Counted from the first letter of the stretch, positions 17,550-28,086 are shown. The stretch is DNA of 64,000 nt from Clostridiaceae bacterium (GCA_012840085.1 DUMB01000044.1:1-64000), one strand, 5' to 3'. Notes: generated by a model not told the origin, from the letters alone. Numbers and translations are program-made.

Positions 17550-20500
17550 CCGTTATGTCTACAACACCGTCTCCGTCCTTATCGGACCTCAGCCAGCCTT
17601 CCCTGTCGTCCAGCCAAACATATCCTCCGCTCAGTATACCATTGATGGTGCTCAATACGTCTGCTTTTTCCACTACATTGTTCCCATCGGTATCTCCGCG
17701 TAAAAGTACAGGTGATTTTTTATCCGGATCAAATTCAATTTTGTCTATTATCTGTTCGCCGGTCAGCCTGTAGCGGAACACTCCCATATATGCTTTCCTT
17801 GCTTCATCGTACAGTAGTGTTACCAGCTGTCCTTCCGCCTCTACAGTTGCCAGTCCGCGGTTCTTTTCAGTAAACAATATTAACAGTGTAAGGCCTTGTG
17901 TCTGGCGAATCTCATATCTATAGCCCACATCGCGTACCCTTATCTTTATCACATCGGCCAGTTCATTGTAGACTTTTCTGCCATCCTCGCCTTCTATTGC
18001 TGCCACACGGTAGCTTACCTTTATTGCCGTCTCTCCTGGTGCAAGGGCCTCTATCGTACCGTCCTGGGAAAGCTTGATGATGTTCTGCTCATAGAGAACC
18101 TCCCACACGATATCCTCCGGCTTGAGAAGAACCTCTCCTTTGGCAGTCACACCCTTTACTGTGAGGATGGTCTTGTTACCTATGTTCATCTCTATATAGT
18201 CAGGCTGCTGTCCCGAACCTTCCAGTTCTGATATCAGTTTTACACTTTCAAATACGGCAAGTGAACGGTTCACAAGGTGTATCTTCAGCTCGGCCACATT
18301 GCCCGCTGAATCTTCCGCCCTTAACAACAGGGTCTGTACTGCTTCACTACTGTCCGTTTCACCCACGATTATGAATGTCCCGTCAGGGAAGACGGTGATA
18401 CCGTCCTTTTTACCGTCAAGGGTCAGAACTGCCGATTTCTCTGTCAGTCCATTAATCACAAAGGAACCGTCCTCGTTCACAAATACTGTCTGGCTGCTGA
18501 CGGTGGTTTCCTCGCCATCTTCTCCCATGCTGGCTGAAGCGCTCTGCCCCAATGCAAGCACAGGTGCCACCGTATCTACGGTGAACCCGTATACCGCACC
18601 GGCTTCACTGCCTGTCAATGTATCATTCTGCTCATTAACCGCTTCAAAGTCCACAATATGCATACCGTCCTCAAAGCTTTGCTGTATGCTCCACTCGGTC
18701 TTGAACTCATCCTCGCCCTGCTGACGGACTGCGTCAATGATAAACGACAACTTCACAGGCATGTCAAATGTATAGGTTGCCTCATATAAAGCATTGTTTG
18801 TGATTATTTCCTCACCCTGGTCAGGTAGATTGGCCGTCACACTGATGAGAGAAGGTTTTCTTGTTTCGGGCATTACAAAGCCTTCAGAAACCGTACTTTC
18901 CGTACTGTAATAGTATAATATTTCCTTATCTTTCGTAACTGTCTCTTTCAAAGCTGTAACTTTTGCATAATAGGTCTTTCCAGGTACCAATGCAGGCAGG
19001 TTGCTTCCGGGCTGCACCGGTCTAAGTACGATTTTCTGATTCACTGCATATTTTCCGAAGCCGTTTGGAACTTCCTGTCCCTCTTCATCGATGAGAGTTA
19101 CCATATAGTAATTGAACGGTGACTGTTCATTTTCTTCGACTTCCACCTTTACCGCACCGTTGCCGGCATAGCTCAAAACTACTGATCCGGGTTTGCCGGG
19201 CAGCAGCGGATTTACAAATTCAAAGCTTTCTTCACTCATTACTTTGCTCATTCCGCCACGGTGGTCGTTTAACATTGCAACTACATAATACGACCCTTCT
19301 TCAAAGGTTTCAGGCAGCGTAAAGATATGCTCACCGGACGAAATGCGGTCCAGGCCGATATTTCCTATGCTGATTAATACGCTGGCATCTTCTTTGGCAT
19401 TATTCTTTTCAAGCTTGCTCATTATTTCAGCATCCTTTGTAACATATACATTAAGGGCACCCGTCGCATCACTTTCAGAATCCGTTGTCCATGAAACCTT
19501 GATATCCCTGCTTTGGGGTGAAGTCCGTGAAAAAGACACACTTGTGATTTCAGGTAAATTATCCACTCCGTTTACTACAAAATCGTCAATTGTTACATTT
19601 TCAGCAGTAATTGTCAATGTCCAGTTACCTTTAATCAGTTGAGCGGGGTCGGTTATACTAATATAGAGGTAATGCTTGTCGTTTCTTGTTTGAATTAAAT
19701 AATTCCCTCCGCCTTTTCCATCGCTCTCAGCCATGGGTATTCTATTACCATTAGGATTTTCCAGTATAATCTCGTTTGCAGTTGGTTTTCTTATTCCCTT
19801 AAGCGGGACTTCAATCAATAAAGCATCTTCTTTGGATGGATCAAAGTATTTGGTAATTCCGTTGCCTGCACGGGTTTTCATAACAGGCACTGAATTCAGC
19901 CTTCTAAGATTGGTTCCGTAGGCCACCGTGGACTCAACATAATTACCGTTCTTGTTCCGGTAGCCGGAGGGCACATACGTTACAGCCCTTCCTATGGAAG
20001 ATAAATCTATTCCCTGTCCGAATTTATATTCTCCATCCCAGTAATAGATGAATCCAAATTTAATACCGATTATAGTTACATTGGCTCCGATAAAATCTGA
20101 AGAAATTGCCGCTTCAACTCCTGCCAGTTGCATGCCGCCAATAAGGGGTATTTCTTCAGGAACATACAAGACGGCGTATACATACCCGTAGAAATAAGAC
20201 TCGGAAATCTTTATCGTAAAACCGCCCTGCAGCAAGCCCTCACATATACTGATATTTCCGTATACATTGATGTAGAACGGGGTTATCCAGCGTGCTGACA
20301 TACCGCAGTTGATTTTCATAATTTTCCCTTCATCGTCTTCCATAAGCTTGAATTCGCCATCAAGTTTTAGGCCTGAAAGATCAATTTCCAGCTTAAAATC
20401 GCCGGTTAATGTTTCTATAAGTAAAAGCTGTGTTCTCAGATGAAGAGTCAAAGGAGGAAGTTCCCCTATTGTATTGTCGCTGAATGTATCAGCCAGATTG

Positions 20501-22695
20501 GAAATACCACCGCCTAAGCCTGTCATGAATACAAAGGGCGGAACAATGGGAACTTGCATAGCCTCGCCGGCCATGTAAAACATCAACTCATCAGGAAGAA
20601 TGCAAGGCACGGATTTAACCGGAACCTGCTTGAATGCAATGCTTCCCTCACATTCCAGTATTTCCAGCTCGACACCGAATTCTATCTTGTAATAGTGTTC
20701 TATAGTATTAATGGTTACTTCAGCTTCAACTCCAAAGGCGTTTTTCACTAATGAACCCAAAACGTCCTCCGGCAACTTTACTGAAATTGTTACGTTAATA
20801 CCCAAAAAGCCTATACCGTCTTTGTGCTGTCCAAAACGTACATCGTCAATAGCTGCGGTTAATTCTCCTTCCTCATCATCATCTTCATCATCATCATTAT
20901 CGCTATTATCGCTGCCGCCGCTACCGCCATTGCTGCCGCTGCTACCGTTGTCACTGCCGCCACTGCCTCCGCTGCTGCCTCCGCTGCTGCCTCCGCTGCC
21001 GCCACCGGAGTCTGACCCGCCATCGTCTTTTTTATCCGGTGCACTGATGGGCAGTGTGATTTTCCCGCCAAAACTGATTCCGTACATGCCATCATCTTCA
21101 GTCATTACACCATATTTCAAATCTATCAGAAACCCACCCAGATACTGTATCATAGATCCTGCTCCGACCAAAGAAAGCACAAAGGCTTCGGCATTGCCCT
21201 CCTCCACCTCGTCCTGATCCAAAGTGAGCTTTTTACCGTTTTTGCCTTCAAACTTCCATGCATTATGCCAAACGTTAATGGAATTGATTACTTTTAATGT
21301 GCCGTCACCTTCCAATACGGCACCCTCATCCTTGTCACATGTCAGCTTAAGGGGCTCCTCTCCAAGATAAGTCAAAATATTATTTATAGTGATGTCTCCG
21401 TCCGCCTTGCTGGCCTGATAGAAGAAATTACCTTCTCCGTCCTGCAATTTATATAGCTTACCGCGTACTATAAGCAGAATTTCCGAACTGTCTTTATCAA
21501 ATTTGATTCCTTTATGCGCAAGACCGTCTTTAATTTTATCCCCTGCAATAAAATTGTTTAATTCGGTTTCGTTTGCAAAGCTGACAAAATCATAGATCTG
21601 ACTGTTATCTGACGGATTATCGAACCGAACCATCACTACAATACCGTAGCTTGCACAGCGGTCCTTTGGATCGTTTGAAACATTCAGCTGCTTCGACGCG
21701 GTAATTTTATTCCCGAAAGATGCTATGAGCTGATGATCCGTAAATTCAAACACTATATCATGCTTTCCAACCGGTATGGTCTCGTTCGTGGAAAATGACA
21801 TGGTCTTTCCTTCGTCAATAAAACTTATCCGCTTCTTTTCAATAAGGATTTTCTCCCTGGTGGATGAAGAAACCAGATACAGGCTCCAACCGTCGCTTGC
21901 TGCAAGAGCATCACTGAGCACTTTCATATTTCCGGATACGGTAATATTTTTATCGCCTTCATAGTAAACTGAATCCGGATTTATCTGCTTCATTACAATA
22001 TTCGGCAGCATGCCTCCTACTGCAGGCAGCAGTACGTTACAGCTTGCACTGTATTCCACAAACTGATGGGTGGATTCGTCCACAACCTCTGTAGCACTTA
22101 CTGAAGCTACAATTCGTTTGGACGTTATCTGCGGCTGCTTTTCCGCTATGATTACTATATCGGGAATGTCAAAAACAGTTCCTGCGTTCAGTCCGCCCTC
22201 TATTCTAACCCTGTATTCCCGTGTTCCTGTTGCCTCAAATTTAAGCCCTTCATCAACAGTAATGGTAACCAGCGGCTCTATAAGCATTCGTGCATTGTCA
22301 ACACTGTTATCCAGCGTTACCGTCAGGTCGAACTTTCCGTCATCCTTATATACTTTCTTGCTGCTGTCCAGTTCAACACTTCCGGCGTTCAGGCTGATGC
22401 CCAGCCGTTGCTCCTTCATCTCATGGGCAAAGTTTCCGATACCATAGAGCATTTCGGCCACTCTGCTTTTCCCGGCTTTAAGCGGCCTTTCACTCCAGTA
22501 AAAAGCTGTCGCCGTATCAGGAACAAGGTGCTCATTTGAATAATTGGAGAAATCACAACTGGGGTTTGGTACATAATCATAGCGGGTATTGGCAAGGTTT
22601 ACCCAGTGCCCTACTATTACCTTTTTGCTCAATTCGGGAATCGTTGTTACAGCTGTCGCGGGTATAATAGTAGAGAGTGCCTTTAAAAGTTTCAC
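17515..22695 (-). CDS. Giant exoprotein, C-terminal part with type I dockerin
   Basis: 1726 codons open in this frame, the C-terminal two-thirds of one gene that begins at 24729. It carries repeated beta-sandwich regions, an S/G-rich and then acidic linker (residues near 550-610), fibronectin-III-like and Big_2-like segments, and ends in a dockerin: two calcium-loop motifs DTDGNNVVEKADV and DKDGDGVVDITDAQ. The in-frame start given is not a real start: the upstream frame ending at 22577 continues into this one if one base is lost from CAAAAAGG near 22622 (giving IEQKVIVGHWVNL). It would be secreted and docked to the SLH-cohesin protein encoded next. There is no recognisable catalytic domain, so it may be structural or adhesive. 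Confidence 0.8.
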   Translation of the reverse strand: MKLLKALSTIIPATAVTTIPELSKKVIVGHWVNLANTRYDYVPNPSCDFSNYSNEHLVPDTATAFYWSERPLKAGKSRVAEMLYGIGNFAHEMKEQRLGISLNAGSVELDSSKKVYKDDGKFDLTVTLDNSVDNARMLIEPLVTITVDEGLKFEATGTREYRVRIEGGLNAGTVFDIPDIVIIAEKQPQITSKRIVASVSATEVVDESTHQFVEYSASCNVLLPAVGGMLPNIVMKQINPDSVYYEGDKNITVSGNMKVLSDALAASDGWSLYLVSSSTREKILIEKKRISFIDEGKTMSFSTNETIPVGKHDIVFEFTDHQLIASFGNKITASKQLNVSNDPKDRCASYGIVVMVRFDNPSDNSQIYDFVSFANETELNNFIAGDKIKDGLAHKGIKFDKDSSEILLIVRGKLYKLQDGEGNFFYQASKADGDITINNILTYLGEEPLKLTCDKDEGAVLEGDGTLKVINSINVWHNAWKFEGKNGKKLTLDQDEVEEGNAEAFVLSLVGAGSMIQYLGGFLIDLKYGVMTEDDGMYGISFGGKITLPISAPDKKDDGGSDSGGGSGGSSGGSSGGSGGSDNGSSGSNGGSGGSDNSDNDDDEDDDEEGELTAAIDDVRFGQHKDGIGFLGINVTISVKLPEDVLGSLVKNAFGVEAEVTINTIEHYYKIEFGVELEILECEGSIAFKQVPVKSVPCILPDELMFYMAGEAMQVPIVPPFVFMTGLGGGISNLADTFSDNTIGELPPLTLHLRTQLLLIETLTGDFKLEIDLSGLKLDGEFKLMEDDEGKIMKINCGMSARWITPFYINVYGNISICEGLLQGGFTIKISESYFYGYVYAVLYVPEEIPLIGGMQLAGVEAAISSDFIGANVTIIGIKFGFIYYWDGEYKFGQGIDLSSIGRAVTYVPSGYRNKNGNYVESTVAYGTNLRRLNSVPVMKTRAGNGITKYFDPSKEDALLIEVPLKGIRKPTANEIILENPNGNRIPMAESDGKGGGNYLIQTRNDKHYLYISITDPAQLIKGNWTLTITAENVTIDDFVVNGVDNLPEITSVSFSRTSPQSRDIKVSWTTDSESDATGALNVYVTKDAEIMSKLEKNNAKEDASVLISIGNIGLDRISSGEHIFTLPETFEEGSYYVVAMLNDHRGGMSKVMSEESFEFVNPLLPGKPGSVVLSYAGNGAVKVEVEENEQSPFNYYMVTLIDEEGQEVPNGFGKYAVNQKIVLRPVQPGSNLPALVPGKTYYAKVTALKETVTKDKEILYYYSTESTVSEGFVMPETRKPSLISVTANLPDQGEEIITNNALYEATYTFDMPVKLSFIIDAVRQQGEDEFKTEWSIQQSFEDGMHIVDFEAVNEQNDTLTGSEAGAVYGFTVDTVAPVLALGQSASASMGEDGEETTVSSQTVFVNEDGSFVINGLTEKSAVLTLDGKKDGITVFPDGTFIIVGETDSSEAVQTLLLRAEDSAGNVAELKIHLVNRSLAVFESVKLISELEGSGQQPDYIEMNIGNKTILTVKGVTAKGEVLLKPEDIVWEVLYEQNIIKLSQDGTIEALAPGETAIKVSYRVAAIEGEDGRKVYNELADVIKIRVRDVGYRYEIRQTQGLTLLILFTEKNRGLATVEAEGQLVTLLYDEARKAYMGVFRYRLTGEQIIDKIEFDPDKKSPVLLRGDTDGNNVVEKADVLSTINGILSGGYVWLDDREGWLRSDKDGDGVVDITDAQLSLWELLR

Positions 22696-24124
22696 CCCGC
22701 GGGACTCTCAAAACTGCTGTGGTAGTCTCGGTTCCACCTTCAACAAATGCCCATTTGCCTGTTACTACGTCTATTTCGCCCGTCACCGGTTCAATGTTTT
22801 GACTTGCAGGATCAGGAACCTCCTGCCCCTCTTCTACAAAGCAGTAGTAGGTCCTTGCCCACGAACCGAACTGCCTGTTCTCTTGCAAATCCTCTATATC
22901 AAATCTATAATCGTTCCTCTTGATGCCGTCCGGCGCCTGGTTCTGAACTATCTCAGTCAGTTGCACACGCGGAGCCTTGCGGTCTAAATATATATTCTCT
23001 ATTTCAAAATAGTCATTTCCGTACAAGCCGTTATTGGCATCATCATAGCCATATATACGCAATTTGAACTGGCCTTCGACAGGATCTGCCGTCTTTAGCG
23101 TGATCATTGCGTCCTGAATGACCGATGTGCTGACAGGTGCCTGCACCTGCGTCTGTTTACCGGTGCCCAGATATCCGGTAATGGGAACAGGAGAGCTGCC
23201 ATAGACTCCACCGCTTTTCTGGTATAATTCATACCTTAAATAACGCTCATTTTGTGAAGTATGTGGAGCATTCTTATCCGGATACAAAATTTCACTGCTC
23301 ACAAAGTAAAAATTGTGTTCATTGCGAATGGAGTTCTGTATGGGAATGTCTGTTCCGTTGACATTTGTGAGCCTTATGGTGGGAGCCTTTGTATCAACCT
23401 TAAATTTGGGGAAATAAAAATATATGGAAGTTGATCCGTCCTGCAAAACATACGTTTTGCCGTTGTGTACCGAGGAAACACCATCCAGCTGAAGCCGTAT
23501 ACCGTCATTCGGACTGCCCTGTTTATCCGGTGGTACATCACAAATAAAATTAATTTTGCCGTCGGCTCCTCTTACTATATCCATAGATAAATCCAGATCA
23601 TAGAGTTTGTTTGAAGGGTTTGTGTTATTGCCTAAATACAGGGCAGCAGAAGTGCACCTGAAATTATTCGCTATGCTCCGTTTTTCAGTCTCGCTTATGA
23701 CGCCGCAATGAATGGAAGTCGGGCTAATGTTTATTCCGACTGTGTGCTTTTGATTGTTTAAATAATAGAAATCTGTCCGTGGGGAGTAGTAGGAAGCAGG
23801 GTTTACTATTTCTGCATCCCCCAGTTCAAAAACACTGCGGTAAAAGGTGAAGGTTTTTTGTTTTACCAGATATTCTGTTCCTCCAATATTTTTATAGACC
23901 ATGCCCGTACTCTCTTCACTGGTCGAACGCTTGAGGAATCTCGGCTCTGTAACTAATGTCACAGATCCTATTCCCTTTTCGGTCATTTTGTCATATAGTT
24001 TTTTTTCATTTATTTTAATGGTTGCATTTGACAAAGCAGCTGGTGGTGTAAACTCCAGCCAATCTGTACCTACCCTGTCGTCTGACAGGTAATATGACAT
24101 AGTGGGCGGATCGTCACACAGCAT
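22577..24124 (-). CDS. Giant exoprotein, middle part (separate frame)
   Basis: 515 codons from an internal ATG; the open frame actually extends up to about 24284. The content is Ig-like and beta-rich (for example APRVQLTEIVQNQAPDGIKR; FVEEGQEVPDPASQ), with no catalytic motif seen. It joins the N-terminal piece if one A is added to the run of seven A at about 24280-24286, giving GNEKKYFSVSTERKITSF and on through YDNWGGTFYVDKNSPDTFQQ. At its 3' end it runs past the frame of the dockerin part and stops at 22577. It is therefore not an independent gene. Confidence 0.75.
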   Translation of the reverse strand: MLCDDPPTMSYYLSDDRVGTDWLEFTPPAALSNATIKINEKKLYDKMTEKGIGSVTLVTEPRFLKRSTSEESTGMVYKNIGGTEYLVKQKTFTFYRSVFELGDAEIVNPASYYSPRTDFYYLNNQKHTVGINISPTSIHCGVISETEKRSIANNFRCTSAALYLGNNTNPSNKLYDLDLSMDIVRGADGKINFICDVPPDKQGSPNDGIRLQLDGVSSVHNGKTYVLQDGSTSIYFYFPKFKVDTKAPTIRLTNVNGTDIPIQNSIRNEHNFYFVSSEILYPDKNAPHTSQNERYLRYELYQKSGGVYGSSPVPITGYLGTGKQTQVQAPVSTSVIQDAMITLKTADPVEGQFKLRIYGYDDANNGLYGNDYFEIENIYLDRKAPRVQLTEIVQNQAPDGIKRNDYRFDIEDLQENRQFGSWARTYYCFVEEGQEVPDPASQNIEPVTGEIDVVTGKWAFVEGGTETTTAVLRVPRGETFKGTLYYYTRDSCNNDSRIEQKGNSRALGKPCQYPL

Positions 24125-24204
24125 ACAAATATAATCACCGTATTGGTCGACTATATGTCTGTTCCAGTAATTATATTGTTGAAAAGTATCCGGTGAGTTT
24201 TTAT

Positions 24205-24729
24205 CTACATAGAAAGTTCCGCCCCAGTTGTCATATGTTGAGAAGCTCGTAATTTTTCTTTCTGTTGATACAGAAAAGTATTTTTTTCGTTGCCAAAATC
24301 ATGATCTATATAGTAATAAACTTTAAAAGGATAACCTGTGCAGGGATTACTATAACTAAAAAGATTCGGATAGTATATGTAGACATAATCACAATACCAA
24401 TCGTTGTTGCCATCTTTTTCAAGAAAAAAATCAGAAATCATCCACGGGTCCTTTACTGAATCAGTAAAAAAATACTCCCTGTATTGATTCCGTTCGTGGT
24501 CATTACCATCAAGATCCAGAAGCTTTCTAATTTCTGTCCCGTCACGGAAACGAAATCCTGCATATACATCATCATCGGTACCTGCCAGGTACACATCTTT
24601 TGTTTTAACCCCAAATCCGAAATAATAATTTCCCTCCGCACGCACTTTTGTAACCGGCATTAATGACAGTAGCAAAACGGCAGTCAGAAACAAGCAAAAA
24701 ATTTTCCTTTTTACATATTGTCTCCTCAT
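24205..24729 (-). CDS. Giant exoprotein, N-terminal part with signal peptide
   Basis: Start ATG 24729 behind GGGGGAGG. A Sec signal peptide (RRQYVKRKIFCLFLTAVLLL, then SLMPVTKVRA-EG) is followed by about 145 residues of aromatic-rich secreted protein (YYFGFGVKTKDVYLAGTDDD) of no known family. The frame fails after GNEKN at the A7 run near 24284 and runs to a spurious stop at 24205. With the two downstream frames the full protein would be about 2,380 residues. It follows the C11 peptidase pseudogene on the same strand, with a 117-bp gap. Confidence 0.75.
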   Translation of the reverse strand: MRRQYVKRKIFCLFLTAVLLLSLMPVTKVRAEGNYYFGFGVKTKDVYLAGTDDDVYAGFRFRDGTEIRKLLDLDGNDHERNQYREYFFTDSVKDPWMISDFFLEKDGNNDWYCDYVYIYYPNLFSYSNPCTGYPFKVYYYIDHDFGNEKNTFLYQQKEKLRASQHMTTGAELSM

Positions 24730-24845
24730 TTTACCTCCCCCTTTATTTCCACTTATATTTTCATTTCTCAAAACAATTGCATTTTTAAAATTTACCCTTA
24801 ATTAGTAAAACCCCCATGTTGTTAGCAGTATCTTGTTTTAGCAGT

Positions 24846-26687
24846 TTAAAGAGACTTTTGATTATACAATCCAAAATGAAAGTCCCAAATTTTAGTTGAG
24901 AGTACATCACCTATATGGGTTAAAGTTTTATCGTTATGTTTTATGTTTATAAGATGTCTCTGAAAATCACATACAGGGAGGTTTGGCTGAGCCCGTTTTT
25001 TTAGTTCATCCATCATAGAAAAACAATCCTTCGGCTTATAGACAGGAACACATATACCAATACCACAATACCTGCCGCCTCCGGAGGAATTTCGGACCTC
25101 GCTTGCCAGAGCCTGTACTACTACTGTAATCTCAGAAACGCCTTTCATGAACCTGAGCAAATCAAATTAATCAAAGACACCTTCAATTTTTGCCCTGCAG
25201 TTCAGAATTCCGTGCCGACTGGGTCAAAAGTCTCCGTCAAAAAGCCATATAATCCGCAAGTTGTCTGTGTACGTCTTAAGTCCCTCATTGCTGAGGATGT
25301 TGGAATATTTGCTTCTATACCTGCATGAAAAATAGGAAAATAGCTTCTCCCAGCCTTTGCATGCTAATGGCCGGATTACGCTTCAATGCTCCGGTCCATG
25401 CCATGCAAGACAAGCCGCAGACAGGCGCTGCTTCTTCAGACAGGCGCTGCTTCTTTAGACAGGCGTTGCTTCTTCGGAAGCAATCAGGTATTTAGTATGG
25501 TGTCTTAGGGCATAAGCTGTTTCCACCGTACCCATCAGGCAGGCATCAAAAGCAATAATGTCAAAAAAAACTCCTGCATTTGCAATAGCTGCACTTATAT
25601 CGGATACCGGCATGGTTTTGTTCTCGTTCAGTTCGTCTGCACCGAAGCCCCCCTTTATTCCGTAACCATGATCCCATAATACAAGAATATACCGCTGTGA
25701 AGGGGCTTCTTTAACCCCCCATTTTATAAAATCTGTCAATGTTTGAGGATCAGATGCCTTTGTTGTGGTATTGTAATCTATCCTGCGCAGTCCCTTTCCT
25801 GTCACACGAAATCTCTCAGCTTTTTTGTTTGTCATCCAGTCATTATGGTATTTTATTGTGCCGCCTGTTTGCAGCAAGACATGACAGTTGTCGTTTGGTG
25901 CGGCCAGCAATATTTCATTTAAATCATTTGTAAGCCTTTCTTGCTTTGATTCCAGATCAGACCCGACAGCATAAATCAATACTGTGGTTGATTCATATTT
26001 TTCCCTCTGCTCCCAGCACCGTTGTGCATCGTTGAGCTGCTGCTGTGTAAACACCCCCTGCTCAACAAGAATCTTGCCCAATGTATTTGCACTGTCTTTC
26101 TTACGGGTACTCAGTGCAAAGCAGGCTATCTCTGCCATTTTCCCTCTGTCAAACTTTTCTTTTCCGGTCAATTCCTCACCAAGAACTATTGAAGCAAACT
26201 TGACAGAATTCTGAAAGGTAAAATCACCATTGCTTTCGTTATACCCCAGCACCCTCAGCAGCATAGTGCAATACTCCCGCAGCGAAGCTTGCTTGCTGCC
26301 GCCGAAGCTGTTGTCAGATATTCCCTTTACAATAGAATGATTGTATCCATAAGAAACGTACGGCTCATCCCATTTTGTATCAATAAAAGGGTGTGAATAG
26401 GTGCTTTCAAGAGCTTCCTGCTCTTTTCCCAGCAAGCGGATAATCATCACTAAGACTTCCGACCGTGTCGGCGCCCTATGAAGCTCAAGACCTTTTTCAT
26501 TCCCCCGCAATACACCTAAAGTATTTAAAGCTTCGGCATAAGGTAAGCTTTCATGCTCTGAAGGCGAATTTTCAAGTTCAGACGCAGACACCGGCGTCGC
26601 AGTGCCTGAACAAGTTATGTATATTATACATATCAGCAGCCATATCAGCAGCTTATTTGTAAGATTTATTATTTCTTCCAAACTCAT
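24846..26687 (-). pseudogene. SLH-anchored clostripain-family (C11) cysteine peptidase, broken
   Basis: The first 410 codons (26687-25455) encode a signal anchor, about two SLH motifs (YAEALNTLGVLRGNEKGLEL; FIDTKWDEPYVSYGYNHSIV) and a C11 peptidase with catalytic His in LVLWDHGYGI and Cys in IIAFDACLMGTVETAYAL. The frame then ends at EEATPV because a 19-bp unit is triplicated (25419-25475). Downstream, other frames continue the family's C-terminus: GLSCMAWTGALKRNPAIS near 25390, and the open stretch 25160-24846 (FMKGVSEITVVVQALASEVR). Further stops interrupt 25160-25400. The truncated product would keep the catalytic dyad but lack the end of the fold. Start ATG 26687, ribosome site AAGGTG. 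Confidence 0.8.
25419..25475. repeat. Three tandem 19-bp copies inside the C11 peptidase gene
   Basis: Copies at 25419-25437, 25438-25456 and 25457-25475 read AGACAGGCGcTGCTTCTTc with one or two differences. Each repeats the codons for EEA(A/T)PV. The 38-bp gain puts a stop in frame and cuts off the peptidase C-terminus. Confidence 0.9.
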
Positions 26688-27405
26688 TTTTTCACCTTAA
26701 ATAAATTTTAGCTGTCTGAATCTATATAACCAAATTTAGCAGTATTGCTCATAATCTATATATAAAAATCTCTCATATTAGGTTTACTTTGTCTATCTTA
26801 TCTATCGTTGCCTATCTTTATCAATCCTTGCCGTAACCTGCCTTGCCGTAACCTGGCCTTCATATGCAGCAACATCTCTGTTCCAGTCATTGTCTAATCT
26901 TGTCCGGGAATATCGTTATAGGACAAAGTTAGCTTTTGCTTGTCTGGTTTATGTATCCGGTATTCCAGAACCTGGCGCCAACTTTTCATTCTGCGGCATT
27001 GCCTGCCGCATTTGTTACATTTCAACCCCCAATATCTTCAACATGAAAATCCTCTGCATTGTCTCCAGGCCTTTCCGTCAAATTGAAAACAATGGTTAAG
27101 TAAAAATATTTGGCTAACGAAAAACCTGTTATATTTCTGTTATGATATCAGCAAATTAAAAAAAGCACACCACCCGGAAGTGGGGTATGTGAATTTCTAC
27201 GAATCATCTACTCCGGTTGGATGGTTTGTTCATTTTTTGTTCACATTCAGTTCATATTAGGAAGTTATAATTACTGTGGATAAAATTCCAATTGCATAAA
27301 TTGATAAAGGCATCGCTGTTAAATAGTGCCAAATTATTACACAATATTTAACTATACAGTATAACTAACTATACAGTATAACGTTAACGGCAGAGGTAAA
27401 AATAG
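26688..27405. other. 718-bp intergenic region with paired operator-like repeats
   Basis: No gene is seen. Two exact 15-bp copies of ACTATACAGTATAAC lie at 27351-27365 and 27368-27382, 17 bp apart and just before the alarmone synthetase gene; each contains the palindrome TATACAGTATA. They could be repressor sites over the promoter. A short G+C hairpin-like stretch (CCACCCGGAAGTGG) is near 27171. The remainder is AT-rich divergent promoter DNA. Confidence 0.5.
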
Positions 27406-28086
27406 ATGAAAAAAAAGAGAATAAAAAATAATGTTCATCTGGTGAGCAATATTAACATTATTGATACTTATGAATACCGGTTGGAAATGTCGGAAAAACT
27501 GCAGGATTTCTTTGAATTGAGACAACTATATAACGCGGCAATACGGGAAGTGCGTTCTAAACTTGAAACACTTGATGAGGAGTTTCATGTACGTTATAAT
27601 CACAATCCGATTCATCATATTGAATGCCGGTTGAAGACTCCGCAAAGCATTTTTGAAAAATTAAAACGCAAAGGCCACGAAATCAGTGTTGAATCTATTA
27701 GAAAAAATTTGACAGACGTGGCCGGAATTCGTGTTATTTGCAACTATATTGAGGATATTTATACAATAGCAGAATTGCTGCTTCGGCAGGATGATATCAC
27801 CTTAATCAGAAAGAGGGACTATATAGCCAATCCTAAAGAAAATGGATACCGCAGCCTGCATCTTGTAATCCAGATACCAATCTTTTTGTCCGACAGAAAG
27901 GAGCTTGTTCCTGTGGAAGTACAAATACGCACCATTGCCATGGATTGCTGGGCAAGCCTTGAACATCAGTTGATGTATAAGTCAGCCAAGGCGTTGCCCG
28001 GTTACCTTCGTGCACAATTGAAAGAATGTGCTGAAGCAATGAATAATATTGACTTAAAAATGCAAAGTATTTTTAAGCAGTTATAG
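27406..28086 (+). CDS. Small alarmone (p)ppGpp synthetase, RelQ/YjbM type
   Basis: 226 residues, close to the length of single-domain RelA/SpoT-family synthetases. Conserved synthetase motifs are seen in order: DVAGIRVICNYIEDIYTIAE, NPKENGYRSLHLVI, VPVEVQIRTIAMDCWASLEH. No HD hydrolase, TGS or ACT domain is present. It transfers pyrophosphate from ATP to GDP or GTP to make (p)ppGpp, in the cytoplasm, and is normally controlled by transcription and oligomeric state. The start is ATG 27406 after GAGGTAAAAATAG. The tandem TATACAGTATA sites upstream suggest transcriptional control. It is monocistronic and convergent to the CobW operon. Confidence 0.9.
   Translation: MKKKRIKNNVHLVSNINIIDTYEYRLEMSEKLQDFFELRQLYNAAIREVRSKLETLDEEFHVRYNHNPIHHIECRLKTPQSIFEKLKRKGHEISVESIRKNLTDVAGIRVICNYIEDIYTIAELLLRQDDITLIRKRDYIANPKENGYRSLHLVIQIPIFLSDRKELVPVEVQIRTIAMDCWASLEHQLMYKSAKALPGYLRAQLKECAEAMNNIDLKMQSIFKQL

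Noticed and set aside
20859-21095. Simple repeat of Gly/Ser codons as a possible CRISPR or satellite
   Set aside because: The pattern is codon-level low complexity in a protein linker, not regular repeats with spacers. No CRISPR array was seen anywhere.
20711-21217. Plus-strand open frame rich in Ser/Pro/Leu inside the dockerin gene
   Set aside because: It is the mirror of the Gly/Ser-rich linker of the minus-strand protein and has no ribosome site.
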